This document shows, one piece after another, positions 15,006-23,097 of a stretch of DNA of 24,151 bases (position 1 is its first letter; each line of letters starts with the position of its first letter). Source of the DNA: JBDTDV01 sp039922875. Its GTDB lineage: Bacteria > Actinomycetota > Actinomycetes > Actinomycetales > Microbacteriaceae. The position numbers were made by a program, and so were the translations under genes. Under the pieces are notes generated by a model, which was given only the letters and a program-made list of their open reading frames with translations, ran no database searches and was not told the origin of the DNA. Location: contig JBDTDV010000054.1 in the NCBI GenBank assembly GCA_039922875.1, positions 1 through 24,151 on the forward strand. Direction: 5' to 3'.

Positions 15006-15061
15006 TCGATTCCGTTCGACTCGATTCCGTTCGACTCGATTCCGTCCGACTCGATTCCGTT
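15006..15061. repeat. 15-bp tandem repeat, about 3.7 copies
   Basis: Unit TCGATTCCGTTCGAC at 15006-15020, 15021-15035, 15036-15050 (one change) and a partial copy at 15051-15061, between the MATE and MFS genes. A frame from ATG 15060 into the MFS gene starts at the edge of this array, which is one reason I prefer a later MFS start. Confidence 0.9.
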
Positions 15062-15094
15062 GAAGGCATTCGATGCTCGGAGCCACGCTCCCGC

Positions 15095-15138
15095 AGCCGT
15101 CCCACAGCGAAGCCGTCCCACAGTCAGCCGTCCCACAG
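15095..15138. repeat. Three copies of AGCCGTCCCACAG
   Basis: 13-bp core at 15095-15107, 15111-15123 and 15126-15138 (periods 16 and 15 bp), in the leader of the MFS gene. Confidence 0.85.
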
Positions 15139-15203
15139 CCAGTAAGAAGCCCATGTCCACCCGCGCATCACGCCGCAATCGAAATATGCCAGGTAAGGAT
15201 TCC

Positions 15204-16457
15204 GTGCCAACCAGCTACCTCGCGCCATCCGGCACCAGGCCCGCCGCCGAGCTCACGGCGTGGCGCAATGCCGTCTTCATCATTTTCGTTGTGTCTGGCC
15301 TCGGACTGTCGACCTGGATGTCGCGCATTCCGGGGGTCCGCGACGAGCTCGGGCTCAGCACCAGCGCTGTCGGTCTGGTCATCGTCGCGTTGGCGGGCGG
15401 CTCGATCCTCGGCCTGGTGGCATCCGCCGTGCTCCTGGCCCGACTCGGCTCACGGCGCGGGATGATCCTCACCCTGTGCGTCGCGGCGACCGGTCTGATC
15501 GTCGTCGGCGTCGGCTCGACGTTCTTCGCGTCCGTGCTGATCGTGGCGGTCGGTCTCGCCCTGATCGGGTTCGGCATCGGTTCTACCGATGTGATGATGA
15601 ACGTCGAGGGGGCGGCGGCCGAGCGCGAGATCGGCAAGACGCTGATGCCGCTGATGCATGCCTGCTTCAGCTTCGGTACCGTCATCGGCGCGGGCATCGG
15701 CGCCGCTGCCATTGCAGTGCGGATGCCGCTGGCCTGGCACTTCCTGATCATCGCGATCATCATCGCGCTGGCTGCCGTGATCTCCGTTCGCTCGATCCCG
15801 CTGCGGGAAGCACTCGGCGATCCGGTGCCCGGGCCACACGCGAACGAGGCCGGTACGGATCAGGCAGAGCCCTGGACCGCGCGGCTACGATCGGCGCTCT
15901 CGGTCTGGGCAGACCTGAAACTCGTCCTGATCGGCGTCGTCATGCTCGGAATGGCCTTTGCCGAAGGATCGGCCAGTGATTGGCTGCCGCTCGCGGTGGT
16001 CGACGGGCACCACCAGGACAACGTCACCGGGGCGATCATGTTCGGAGTATTCATGGCCGCGATGACGACCGGACGCGTGGTCGGCGGGCCTGTGGTCGAC
16101 CGTGTCGGGCGGGTCGCGTCGATCCGGATCACAGCTGCTCTCGGCGTGGCCGGGTTGCTCATGTTCATCCTGGCCCCGACGTTCTGGATGGTTGTCGTCG
16201 GCACCGTGCTGTGGGGGTTCGGTGCCTCGCTCGGCTTCCCGCTCGGCATGTCGGCCGCAGCGGACGGCGGCAAGAACGCGGCGGCCCGAGTCAGCGCGGT
16301 CGCGATGATCGGGTATTGCGCGTTCCTGGTCGGTCCGCCGCTGATCGGTTTCCTCGGCCAGACGATCGGTTTGCTCAACGCCCTGTACTTCATCCTGGCG
16401 CTGATGCTCCTGGCCGGGCTATGCGCCCCCGCGGTACGCAAGCCCGCCCGCGCCTAG
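15204..16457 (+). CDS. Major facilitator superfamily transporter
   Basis: A 12-segment MFS permease, 417 aa from this start. The first membrane segment (NAVFIIFVVSGLGLSTWMSRIPGVRDELGLS) and the SRIPGVRDELGLS loop resemble the YbjJ/fucose-permease-like group. The central loop is charged, and the second half contains TTGRVVGGPVVDRVGR, a typical MFS loop 8-9 pattern. The substrate cannot be deduced. I place the start at GTG 15204 because AGGTAAGGA ends 5 nt upstream. ATG 15186, 15153 and 15060 are in the same frame, but they have no good ribosome site and the region before 15140 is tandem repeat. It is probably transcribed alone. Confidence 0.85.
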   Translation: MPTSYLAPSGTRPAAELTAWRNAVFIIFVVSGLGLSTWMSRIPGVRDELGLSTSAVGLVIVALAGGSILGLVASAVLLARLGSRRGMILTLCVAATGLIVVGVGSTFFASVLIVAVGLALIGFGIGSTDVMMNVEGAAAEREIGKTLMPLMHACFSFGTVIGAGIGAAAIAVRMPLAWHFLIIAIIIALAAVISVRSIPLREALGDPVPGPHANEAGTDQAEPWTARLRSALSVWADLKLVLIGVVMLGMAFAEGSASDWLPLAVVDGHHQDNVTGAIMFGVFMAAMTTGRVVGGPVVDRVGRVASIRITAALGVAGLLMFILAPTFWMVVVGTVLWGFGASLGFPLGMSAAADGGKNAAARVSAVAMIGYCAFLVGPPLIGFLGQTIGLLNALYFILALMLLAGLCAPAVRKPARA

Positions 16458-16530
16458 CTCCGGCTCCGCACCCGGCCCCGGCCCGGCAGCCGGCCCCGCA
16501 CCCGGCCCCGGCCCTGGCCCCGGCCCGGCA

Positions 16531-16577
16531 TCCTCAACAGGCAGGATTGGTACCGCGGCAGCCTCAACAGGCAGGAT
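16531..16577. repeat. 17-bp direct repeat with 30-bp period, in a C/G-rich gap
   Basis: CCTCAACAGGCAGGAT recurs at 16532-16547 and 16562-16577. Just upstream, 16460-16530 is a run of GGCCCCGGCCC-type simple repeats. The gap lies between the convergent 3' ends of the MFS gene and aceB; I see no standard terminator in it. Confidence 0.75.
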
Positions 16578-16616
16578 CGTCGCCTTCGCGGCCCCGCAGC
16601 CTGTCGCGGACGACGC

Positions 16617-18221
16617 TCAGGGCATCTTTTCGTACGCGGGCAGTGTGAGGAAGTCGGAGAAGTCCTCCGACAGCGCCATTTCGGTGAAGAGATCGCGCGC
16701 GTCGCTCCAGCGGCCGGCCGCGAACGCCTCGTCGCCGACCTTCTGCTTAATCGCGGCCATCTCTTCCTCGATGGTCCGGCTGACCAACTCGCGGGTGACC
16801 CGCTCGCCGCCGTCGAGCACGACGTCGTTGTTCAGCCACTGCCAAACCTGGCTCCGAGAGATCTCGGCCGTCGCGGCATCCTCCATCAGGTTGTTGATCC
16901 CGACCGCGCCGGAACCGCGCAGCCAGGACTCCAGATATTGGATGCCGACACTGATGTTGCTGCGCAGCCCACCCTCGGTGACCTGGCCGCCGGCCGAGGC
17001 GATGTCAAGAAGTTGTTCCGCGGTGACCGAAACCTCCGGGCGGGTCCGATCCAGCTGATTCGGCCGGTCACCCAGAACGGCGGTGAACGCCTCCTTGCAG
17101 GTCTCGACCATGCCGGGGTGTGCCACCCAGGACCCGTCGAAGCCGTCGGCCGCCTCGCGCTTCTTGTCGTCGAGCACCTTCGCAAACGCCTTCGCGTTAA
17201 CCTCGGGATCCCGGCTCGGGATGAACGCCGCCATGCCGCCGATGGCGTGCGCGCCTCGCTTATGGCAGGTCTGCACCAGAAGGTCGGTGTAGGCGCGCAT
17301 GAACGGCACCGTCATGGTTACCGCGTTGCGGTCGGGCAGCAGGAACTCCCGGCCGCGGGTGCGGAAACTCTTGATGATGCTGAACATGTAATCCCAGCGA
17401 CCGGCGTTCAGCCCTGACGAGTGATCGCGCAACTCGTAGAGGATCTCGTCCATTTCGAACGCGGCCGGATAGGTCTCAATCAGCACCGTTGCCCGAATCG
17501 AACCCTGCGGAATTCCCAGGAAGTCCTGCGCAAGCACGAAGGCGTCGTTCCACAGCCTGGCCTCGAGGTGGCTCTCCAGCTTCGGCAGGTAGAAGTACGG
17601 CCCCTGACCGCGCGCGAGCTGCGCTTTGCCGCAGCGGCTGAGGTAGAGGGCGAAATCCACAAACGCGCCGGCGGTCGGTGCCCCGTCGACCAGAATGTGC
17701 TTCTCCGGCAGGTGCAGCCCCCTCGGCCGGACCACGATCGTCGCAAGCTCGTCATCCGGGCGCAGCGCGTAGTTCTTGCCTTCGGCACTGGTGTAGTCGA
17801 TGGTCCGATTGATCGCGTCGGCCAGATTCAACTGGCCCTGAACCACGTTCTCCCAGAGCGGCGTGTTGGCGTCCTCATGGTCGGCCAGCCAGACCTTGGC
17901 ACCGGAGTTCAGCGCGTTGATCGTCATCTTCTTGTCGGTCGGGCCGGTAATCTCCACCCGCCGGTCGATCAGTCCGGGTGCCGGCTCGGCGACCCGCCAA
18001 CTGGCATCCTCCCGAATCGATCGGGTGTCCTCCAGAAAGTCGAACACCGCGCCGGCGGCGAGCTTCGCGATCCGGTCCGCTCGACGCGCGACAAGTTCAC
18101 GCCTGCGCGCGTCGAAGTTCCGATGCAACTCGCCGATCAGGGCGAGCGCCTCCTCGGTCAGAACTTCGTCATACCGATCGAGCATCGGACCGACTACCTG
18201 TGCGTTACCGCCACTACTCAT
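16617..18221 (-). CDS. aceB: Malate synthase A
   Basis: Condenses glyoxylate with acetyl-CoA to malate, either in the glyoxylate shunt or when glyoxylate arises from catabolism of glycolate, purine or other nitrogen compounds. The 534-aa length fits the A isoform (isoform G is over 700). The family signature region is LRDHSSGLNAGRWDYMFS (264-281). VVRPRGLHLPEKH (163-175) carries the conserved active-site arginine. LIETYPAAFEMDEIL (248-262) and GINNLMEDAATAEISR (441-456), the segment of the catalytic aspartate, are both intact. The ATG at 18221 has GGAAGG about 10 nt upstream. No isocitrate lyase gene is in the window; the neighbour is an ABC uptake operon. Confidence 0.96.
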   Translation of the reverse strand: MSSGGNAQVVGPMLDRYDEVLTEEALALIGELHRNFDARRRELVARRADRIAKLAAGAVFDFLEDTRSIREDASWRVAEPAPGLIDRRVEITGPTDKKMTINALNSGAKVWLADHEDANTPLWENVVQGQLNLADAINRTIDYTSAEGKNYALRPDDELATIVVRPRGLHLPEKHILVDGAPTAGAFVDFALYLSRCGKAQLARGQGPYFYLPKLESHLEARLWNDAFVLAQDFLGIPQGSIRATVLIETYPAAFEMDEILYELRDHSSGLNAGRWDYMFSIIKSFRTRGREFLLPDRNAVTMTVPFMRAYTDLLVQTCHKRGAHAIGGMAAFIPSRDPEVNAKAFAKVLDDKKREAADGFDGSWVAHPGMVETCKEAFTAVLGDRPNQLDRTRPEVSVTAEQLLDIASAGGQVTEGGLRSNISVGIQYLESWLRGSGAVGINNLMEDAATAEISRSQVWQWLNNDVVLDGGERVTRELVSRTIEEEMAAIKQKVGDEAFAAGRWSDARDLFTEMALSEDFSDFLTLPAYEKMP

Positions 18222-18270
18222 GAGTGCAAAACCTTCCGTATCCCTTGCGTCAATAATGGTCTAATTCGTC

Positions 18271-18410
18271 GCGTCACGCAGCGAGCGCGGTCGCGTCACG
18301 CTGCGAGCCGCACGTCGCGTCACGCTGCGAAGCGCAATTCGCGTCACGCCGCGAGCGCAATTCGCGTCACGCTGCGAGCGCGACTGCGTCACGCTGCGAG
18401 GCGCAATTCA
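18271..18410. repeat. Six-copy 22-25-bp tandem array upstream of aceB
   Basis: Core GCGTCACGCTGCGAGCGC begins at 18271, 18293, 18317, 18341, 18364 and 18386. Most units contain CGCT-GCG-AGCG, a 4-bp inverted repeat, so each can form a small hairpin. The array fills the gap between the stop of the binding-protein gene and the aceB start, ending about 50 bp before the aceB ATG. It could be a passive slippage product or a cluster of protein sites. Confidence 0.85.
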
Positions 18411-18435
18411 GTCGCGCTCGAGCGCGGGCTACGAA

Positions 18436-19497
18436 CTACGAGCGTTCCGGGACCTTACCAAGGTTCTTGACCGCCTGCGTGATCGGCGTACGGTCGATCA
18501 GCTTGGAGATGTCCGGCACATCACCGGGCCGAAGGGTACCCAGTTCCTGCATCCGCTTCACGGTGTAGTCCAGACGGTCCTTCTCCAGGCCGACGTTCTT
18601 GGGGAATGCCTGCACATCCTTCATATAGGTCGTCCACGCTTTGGCGATCACCGCGTCGGGGAACCCGGTCGCTTTCGCGATAATCGGAACCACCTTGTCC
18701 TGCTCGTCGTACATCGCCCGGTGCGCCTTCGTCAGGGCCTCGGTGAACCGCTCTGCCGCGTCAGGGTTCTTCTCCAACCAGCTCTGGCTGGTGAAGTAGG
18801 TGCCGTAGTAGTACTTTGGCTCGATCTTGTACAGGTTGACCAGGGAGTGCAGATCCGGGTCCTTTTCCTGGGCGGCGACGAACTGCTCAGGGTGCAGGAT
18901 GCCGGACTGGATCTGCCCGGCCACCAGCGCCGAGACGATCGCATCGGCGTTGGTCGGCAGATAGGACACGTCGCTCTGGGAGAGTTTGGCGCTCTCCAAC
19001 ACCATCCGGGTCATCACCTCGCGGAAGGATCCGACCTCCTGCACACCGAGGTTCTTGCCCTTCAGGTCGGCGACCTTGTCAATTGATTTCGGCGTCACCA
19101 TGTCGACCTCGAGTCGGTCGGTGTAGCTGCCGATGATCCGTAACGGTGCGCCGCCGGCATAGGCGTTGATGACCGGCTCGATGCTGGCGCCGCCGATGTC
19201 GAATGATCCGCTGACCACGCCCTTGACGGCATCCCCGCCCGCCTTGAGGTTGGTGGTGGTGACGGTCAGGCCGAGATCTTTGAAGTAACCGAGCTCTTCT
19301 GCAACGGCGATGTCGGAGTTCGCGAAGCTGGTGACGCTGGTCGGCAGAGCCAGCCGGATCGTGGCGGGTGTGAATGCCTTAGCCGACCCGCTGGATGCCG
19401 CCGGCGCCGAAGCGGGACCTGCGCACGCCGTCGCTATCAGGGACACGGCGACCGCAAGGGTTGCCGCCGCCATTCCCTTTCTGGTTGAGATTCGCAT
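18436..19497 (-). CDS. ABC transporter substrate-binding lipoprotein, NitT/TauT (NMT1/SsuA) type
   Basis: Extracellular binding protein that delivers a small, often nitrogen- or sulfur-containing, ligand to the permease encoded upstream. The signal peptide ends in a lipobox before cysteine (IATAC, C28 if counted from the ATG at 19506). The mature protein shows the NMT1/SsuA pattern: IRLALPTSVTSFANSDIAVAEELGYFKDLGLTVT, GGDAVKGVVSGSFDIGGASIEPVINAYAGG, then DLKGKNLGVQEVGS. An ATG at 19506 is in frame, but GAAGG directly abuts it. The same site is 9 nt from the ATG at 19497, so I take the latter. The ligand is unknown; nitrate, taurine, thiamine precursors and ureides are all carried by relatives. 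Confidence 0.9.
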   Translation of the reverse strand: MRISTRKGMAAATLAVAVSLIATACAGPASAPAASSGSAKAFTPATIRLALPTSVTSFANSDIAVAEELGYFKDLGLTVTTTNLKAGGDAVKGVVSGSFDIGGASIEPVINAYAGGAPLRIIGSYTDRLEVDMVTPKSIDKVADLKGKNLGVQEVGSFREVMTRMVLESAKLSQSDVSYLPTNADAIVSALVAGQIQSGILHPEQFVAAQEKDPDLHSLVNLYKIEPKYYYGTYFTSQSWLEKNPDAAERFTEALTKAHRAMYDEQDKVVPIIAKATGFPDAVIAKAWTTYMKDVQAFPKNVGLEKDRLDYTVKRMQELGTLRPGDVPDISKLIDRTPITQAVKNLGKVPERS

Positions 19498-19599
19498 TGT
19501 TTTCATCCTTCGTTATTTGCTGTTTCCTGGATCGCGGGTTCATCGCGCCCGGGGTGGTGCGGCGGCGCCGGATTGCAGACGGCGGCGCAGCGTGAGGTG

Positions 19600-20448
19600 T
19601 TACGCGCGGCGCCAGGGTGCCATCCGCGCTTCGAGCAAGCCGAGCAACGACGTGAGCGCCACGCCGATGAGCGAGAGTAGAACGATCGGTACGAACATCC
19701 GAGCCGTCTGGAAGGTATTGGCATTGGTGACGATCAAGTTGCCGAGGCCGGTGATCGCGGTGAAGAATTCGGCCACGATCACGCCGATCAACGCACGGCC
19801 GATTGCCAGGCGCAGCCCGGTGATGATGTAGGGCAGGGCCGACGGCAGCAGCAGGTCGCGCCAGAGCCGCCGCTCATTCGAGCAGAAGGACCGCGAGACC
19901 TCCAAAAGATCGGGGTCGACCTCCTGCACGCCGCGCATGGTATTGATCAGCACCGGGAAGATGGTGAAGAAGAACACCACCACGACCTTTGCCACATCGC
20001 CGTAGCCGAACCAGATCACGATGACCGGGATCAGCGCGACCGCCGGGGTGGCATACAGCGCGTTGAGCGGGATCTCGATGATCGCCGAGAACGTTTCGCT
20101 GCGGCCGGCGAACAAACCGAGGATGATCCCCGCTATCGAACCGATCACAGCGCCGATGGCCACCACGCTCATCGTGTGTCCGGTCGCTGAGACCAGGGTG
20201 CCGTCGGCGATCATGTCGACGAAGGCTCCGGCGATGGCGGTCGGGTAGGTGAACAGGACGGGATTGACGTTCCTGCCGTAGATCTCCCAAATGATCAGGA
20301 TGGCGATGGTCGAGATCGCCTCGACCATCCGGCGCTGATTACCGGTGAGTCGGCGCGGTCCCTGCCGGCGCTTGCGCGGCTGCGGCCGCCCGGCCTTGAT
20401 TGCCGACACTGTTGCCGTGTCGGTACCGAGGCGTCCTCGCCCGGTCAT
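19600..20448 (-). CDS. ABC transporter permease, NitT/TauT type
   Basis: Membrane subunit of the uptake system, 282 aa with about six hydrophobic segments after a basic N-terminal tail of roughly 40 residues. The cytoplasmic EAA loop that docks with the ATPase is EVSRSFCSNERRLWRDLLLPSALPYIITGLRLAIGRA, like SsuC/TauC. The start overlaps the ATPase stop (ATGA at 20445-20448), so the two are coupled. The binding-protein gene follows after 93-102 bp that hold its ribosome site and a GC-rich direct repeat. Confidence 0.93.
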   Translation of the reverse strand: MTGRGRLGTDTATVSAIKAGRPQPRKRRQGPRRLTGNQRRMVEAISTIAILIIWEIYGRNVNPVLFTYPTAIAGAFVDMIADGTLVSATGHTMSVVAIGAVIGSIAGIILGLFAGRSETFSAIIEIPLNALYATPAVALIPVIVIWFGYGDVAKVVVVFFFTIFPVLINTMRGVQEVDPDLLEVSRSFCSNERRLWRDLLLPSALPYIITGLRLAIGRALIGVIVAEFFTAITGLGNLIVTNANTFQTARMFVPIVLLSLIGVALTSLLGLLEARMAPWRRA

Positions 20449-21329
20449 GAGCGCACCTCCCGCGTGTCTGGGCTCGTGTGTGGGCTTGTGTCTGGGCTTG
20501 TGTCTGGGCTTGTGTCTGGGCTTGCTTCTGGGCGCATTCCGGCGGCCCCGGCGCCGTTGGCAACGGCGGCGGCGGATTGATTGGTCCGCTGTAGCGTCTC
20601 CCAGAGCCGGGTGCGCAGCGGCGCATATTCTGGATTCGCCCGAATTGTGCGTGGATTCCGCGGGCGGTCGATCGGTACCACCACCTCAAGCAGGATCTCG
20701 GCCGGCGGCCCGCCGAGCACGATGATCCGGTCGGCCATCAGGATTGCTTCGTCGAGGTCGTGCGTCACCAGCAGCGCGTTCATCGCGGTTTGCCGCTCCC
20801 ACATCTGCAGAATCTCTTCCTGCAGAACTTCCCGCGTGATGGCATCCACCGCGCTCAGCGGCTCGTCTAGCAGCAAAAGCTCCGGATCCATACACAGGGC
20901 ACGCGCGATGCCGGCCCGCTGCTTCATCCCGCCTGAGAGCTGGAACGGATACTTGCGGCGGCTTTTCGCCAGATGCATCATCTCCAGGAGCCGGTCGATC
21001 CGGCCGTCTGGGTCGGGGCGCTGCTGAACGTCCAGACCGTAGCCCACGTTCTTTTCGACCGTCTTCCAGGGAAACAAGCCGAAATGCTGAAAGACCATGG
21101 CGACCCGAGCCTCCGGTCCGGTGATCGGCTGATCGTGCAGCACAATGTCGCCGTTGGTGCGCGGCAACAATCCGGCGATGGTGCGCAGCAGCGTTGTCTT
21201 GCCGCACCCCGAAGTCCCGATGATCGCAACGAATTCGCCCTCGGCGACCGACAGCGACATGTTTTTCATGATCGTCGCTTGGCCGAGGTGGACCTCAAGG
21301 TTGTCGACGAGCAAGCTTGCTTTCGCCAA
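20445..21329 (-). CDS. ABC transporter ATP-binding protein, NitT/TauT type
   Basis: Energises the importer. Counted from the TTG start, the 294-aa protein has Walker A GTSGCGKTT (38-46), Q-loop FQHFGLFPW (Q81), signature LSGGMKQR (131-138), Walker B LLLLDEP (D155, E156) and H-loop VTHD (H190), all intact. An in-frame TTG at 21347 is also possible, but AAGGAGG (around 21342-21336) lies 6 nt before TTG 21329, and family alignment begins just after it. The C-terminus carries an unusual SPDT-repeat tail (about the last 25 residues) from a 12-bp DNA repeat. It is first gene of the operon, behind a promoter with a LacI-type operator. Confidence 0.93.
   Translation of the reverse strand: MAKASLLVDNLEVHLGQATIMKNMSLSVAEGEFVAIIGTSGCGKTTLLRTIAGLLPRTNGDIVLHDQPITGPEARVAMVFQHFGLFPWKTVEKNVGYGLDVQQRPDPDGRIDRLLEMMHLAKSRRKYPFQLSGGMKQRAGIARALCMDPELLLLDEPLSAVDAITREVLQEEILQMWERQTAMNALLVTHDLDEAILMADRIIVLGGPPAEILLEVVVPIDRPRNPRTIRANPEYAPLRTRLWETLQRTNQSAAAVANGAGAAGMRPEASPDTSPDTSPDTSPHTSPDTREVRS
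20464..20535. repeat. 12-bp tandem repeat encoding the ATPase SPDT tail
   Basis: Unit GTGTCTGGGCTT, six copies at 12-bp spacing from 20464, the last one diverged. It keeps the frame and encodes Ser-Pro-Asp-Thr repeats near the ATPase C-terminus. It ends within 20 bp of the coupled permease start. Confidence 0.9.
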
Positions 21330-21399
21330 GGCATTCCTCCTTCGCAATGCCGCCTAATGCTGAACAGCGGCGTTCATTCGTGCAGGGTAATGGCTTTCA

Positions 21400-21442
21400 G
21401 AAACCGTTTACACCACAGTATCCGGCCAACAGCCGTTGTCAA
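21400..21442 (-). promoter_or_regulatory. Promoter and LacI-type operator of the ABC operon
   Basis: Minus strand: -35 TTGACA (21442-21437), 16-nt spacer, -10 TACTGT (21420-21415), predicted start near 21408. The plus-strand sequence GAAACCGTTTAC (21400-21411) covers the start point and includes the palindrome AAAC-C-GTTT. Its right half CGTTTACAC resembles GalR/LacI half-sites. Matching sites lie at the lacI and creatininase promoters, so the LacI regulator encoded next door is the likely ligand-controlled repressor. Confidence 0.65.
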
Positions 21443-21558
21443 GAGCGGATGCCGGATTCCAACCGAATCCGGCATCGCACCCTGAACGCCACCCGAGTGC
21501 CCCTGTGCTTGTGCCGTCTCTGCCCGCTGCCCCCGCCCCCAAGTGGTGTCATTGCCCG

Positions 21559-21615
21559 CGAGACCCGAGTTTTTGCGGGTACCGGGCGCTCACACCCACA
21601 ACTAGGCCGGACTCG
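21559..21615. repeat. 57-bp dispersed imperfect palindrome, copy 2
   Basis: Left block 21559-21580 is identical to 5954-5975, and right block 21591-21615 matches 5986-6010 at 23 of 25 positions. The 10-bp centre (21581-21590) is unrelated but equal in length. It lies between the 3' end of lacI and the ABC operon promoter, again between two genes on the same strand. Confidence 0.75.
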
Positions 21616-21700
21616 CGGAGTGCAGGCCGCTCACACCCACAACTAGGCCGGACTCGCGGAGTGCAGGCCGCTCACACCCACAACTAGGCCGGACTCGCGG
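21587..21700. repeat. 41-bp tandem repeat, 2.8 copies, grown from the right arm of the 57-bp element
   Basis: Units 21587-21627, 21628-21668 and 21669-21700 (partial), beginning CGCTCACACCCACAAC, are identical where they overlap. Each contains the right block of the 57-bp element. The remaining part of this 398-bp gap (21443-21550 and 21701-21745) shows nothing I can name. Confidence 0.9.
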
Positions 21701-21745
21701 GGGGCGAGGTGCGGGGTGCGAGGTGCGGGGGAGAGTGCAGACGGG

Positions 21746-22792
21746 CTAGGCGGCGGGAGCCTTCAGGGCGCGGCCGGCCGGCGACTGCGCCGAGGCGCCG
21801 CAACTGTCGCGCACGACCAGCTTGGTCGCCACCCGTACCCGCCGGCGACCGGGCCGCCCCTCGATGTCCTTCAGCAGGATCTCCATCGCCCGCTCGCCCA
21901 GCTCCTGCGCGGCCAGCGACACGGTGGTCAGCGCCGGCCGGAGGTAACCCGACATCGGGACGTCGTCGAATCCGACCAGCGCGACATCGTTCGGCACGGA
22001 GAGCCCGAGATCCGCAACGGCAGCCATCGCGCCGAGGGCCATCCGGTCGTTGGCCGCAAAAATCGCTGTCGGCGGGTTCTCCAGCAGAAGCAGCTGCCGG
22101 GCGGCGGCATAGCCGACCGCCTCGGTGAAGTCGCCGTCGACGATGAGGTCTTCGTCGATCTCCAGCCCACGTGCCTTGAGCGCTTCGAGGTAACCGCGGC
22201 GCCGCTCGATCACGGTGTTCGAGCTCGTGCCGGCCGAGATGAAGCCGACCCGCCGGTGTCCGAGCGCCAGCAAATGCTCGGTCGCGTCTCTGGCGGCGCC
22301 GACGTTGTCGATCCGCACCGTCGAGAAGGATGCCGACGGCCGGCCGATGAACACCACCTTGGTGTCGTAGGTGGCAACCGTCGCCGCGGAGAGCTGGATC
22401 TCGTCACCGCCACCGACGATCACCAGGCCGTCGACGCGCTTGAGCAGCAGCGCCTCAATGTAGGCGCTGGCTCGCTCAGGCAGTCGGTCGGTGCTGCAGA
22501 ACATCAGCTTGTACCCGTTTGCATGCGCGACATCCTCGATGCCACGGGAGACCTCGGGATAGTACGGGTTGGAAATATCTGGCACGACGATGCCGATCAG
22601 TCCGCTTCGCTTCAGCAGTAGCCCGCGGGCATTGTCGTTCGGCCGATAGCCCAGCGTGGCGATCGCCTCGAGCACGCGGGCTCGGGTCTGCGGGCGTACC
22701 GGATATGCGTTCGTCGAGCCGTTGGCGACCCGCGAAACGGTGGCGACGGACACCCCTGCCGCTTCCGCCACATCACGGATCGTAATCGACAT
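21746..22792 (-). CDS. LacI-family transcriptional regulator
   Basis: A 348-aa repressor of normal length. The N-terminal helix-turn-helix is ITIRDVAEAAGVSVATVSRVANG (3-25). The hinge helix region GYRPNDNARGLLLKRSG leads into a periplasmic-binding-protein-like ligand domain (LIGIVVPDISNPYYPEVSRGIEDVA; later AIFAANDRMALGAMAAVADLGLSVPNDVALVGFDDVPMSGYLRPALTTV). LacI proteins mostly sense sugars or nucleosides; the ligand here is unknown. AAAAGG lies about 9 nt before the ATG. It is flanked by an ABC operon and a creatininase-family gene, each with the same operator motif as its own promoter, which points to autoregulation plus local control. Confidence 0.95.
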   Translation of the reverse strand: MSITIRDVAEAAGVSVATVSRVANGSTNAYPVRPQTRARVLEAIATLGYRPNDNARGLLLKRSGLIGIVVPDISNPYYPEVSRGIEDVAHANGYKLMFCSTDRLPERASAYIEALLLKRVDGLVIVGGGDEIQLSAATVATYDTKVVFIGRPSASFSTVRIDNVGAARDATEHLLALGHRRVGFISAGTSSNTVIERRRGYLEALKARGLEIDEDLIVDGDFTEAVGYAAARQLLLLENPPTAIFAANDRMALGAMAAVADLGLSVPNDVALVGFDDVPMSGYLRPALTTVSLAAQELGERAMEILLKDIEGRPGRRRVRVATKLVVRDSCGASAQSPAGRALKAPAA

Positions 22793-22808
22793 GACGATAA
22801 CCTTTTCT

Positions 22809-22853
22809 GTAATCCGTTTCCGAAACGGTAGCCTTCGGCACCCGGAGTGTCAA
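22809..22853 (-). promoter_or_regulatory. lacI promoter with overlapping operator palindrome
   Basis: Minus strand: -35 TTGACA (22853-22848), 17-nt spacer, -10 TACCGT (22830-22825). CCGTTTCCGAAACGG (22814-22828), with 6-bp perfect arms, overlaps the -10 box and start point. GAAACGGATTAC (minus, 22820-22809) matches the motif found at the two neighbouring promoters. The placement would block polymerase, as expected for autorepression. Confidence 0.7.
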
Positions 22854-22982
22854 GGATTCCGTGCCTCGCGAGACGTCCGCTTTGCCTTGGCCCGCTCACT
22901 CCGCGCGTTACTCCGCCGACCCACCTAGATCTCATCCTATCCTTTGAGGCCGCCGCAAACCCTTCGATAGATTCGCGCGAGG

Positions 22983-23050
22983 ACAGCGCGAGAAACCGCA
23001 CCAGAACAGCGCGAGAACCGCACCAGAACAGCACGAGAACCGCACGAGAA
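22983..23050. repeat. 22-bp tandem repeat between lacI and the creatininase gene
   Basis: Units starting ACAGCGCGAGAACCGCACC at 22983, 23006 and 23028, with a shorter GAGAACCGCAC echo at the end. It is part of the 529-bp gap 22793-23321, which otherwise holds the lacI promoter, a second repeat array and the creatininase promoter. Confidence 0.8.
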
Positions 23051-23097
23051 CCGCACGCCCGCACGGATGCCCGCGATACGACTCAGAAACCGCCGCG

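Noticed and set aside
15060..15203. Longer N-terminus for the MFS transporter from ATG 15060
   Set aside because: The extra 48 residues begin at the end of a tandem repeat and are polar and basic without family similarity; GTG 15204 has a good ribosome site.
18271..18410. CRISPR array
   Set aside because: Units are directly adjacent with no unique spacers of constant length, and no cas genes are present.
21317..21687. Two plus-strand frames between lacI and the ABC operon encoding repeated peptides
   Set aside because: Their repeats are just the 41-bp DNA array, and they have no ribosome site or recognisable domain.
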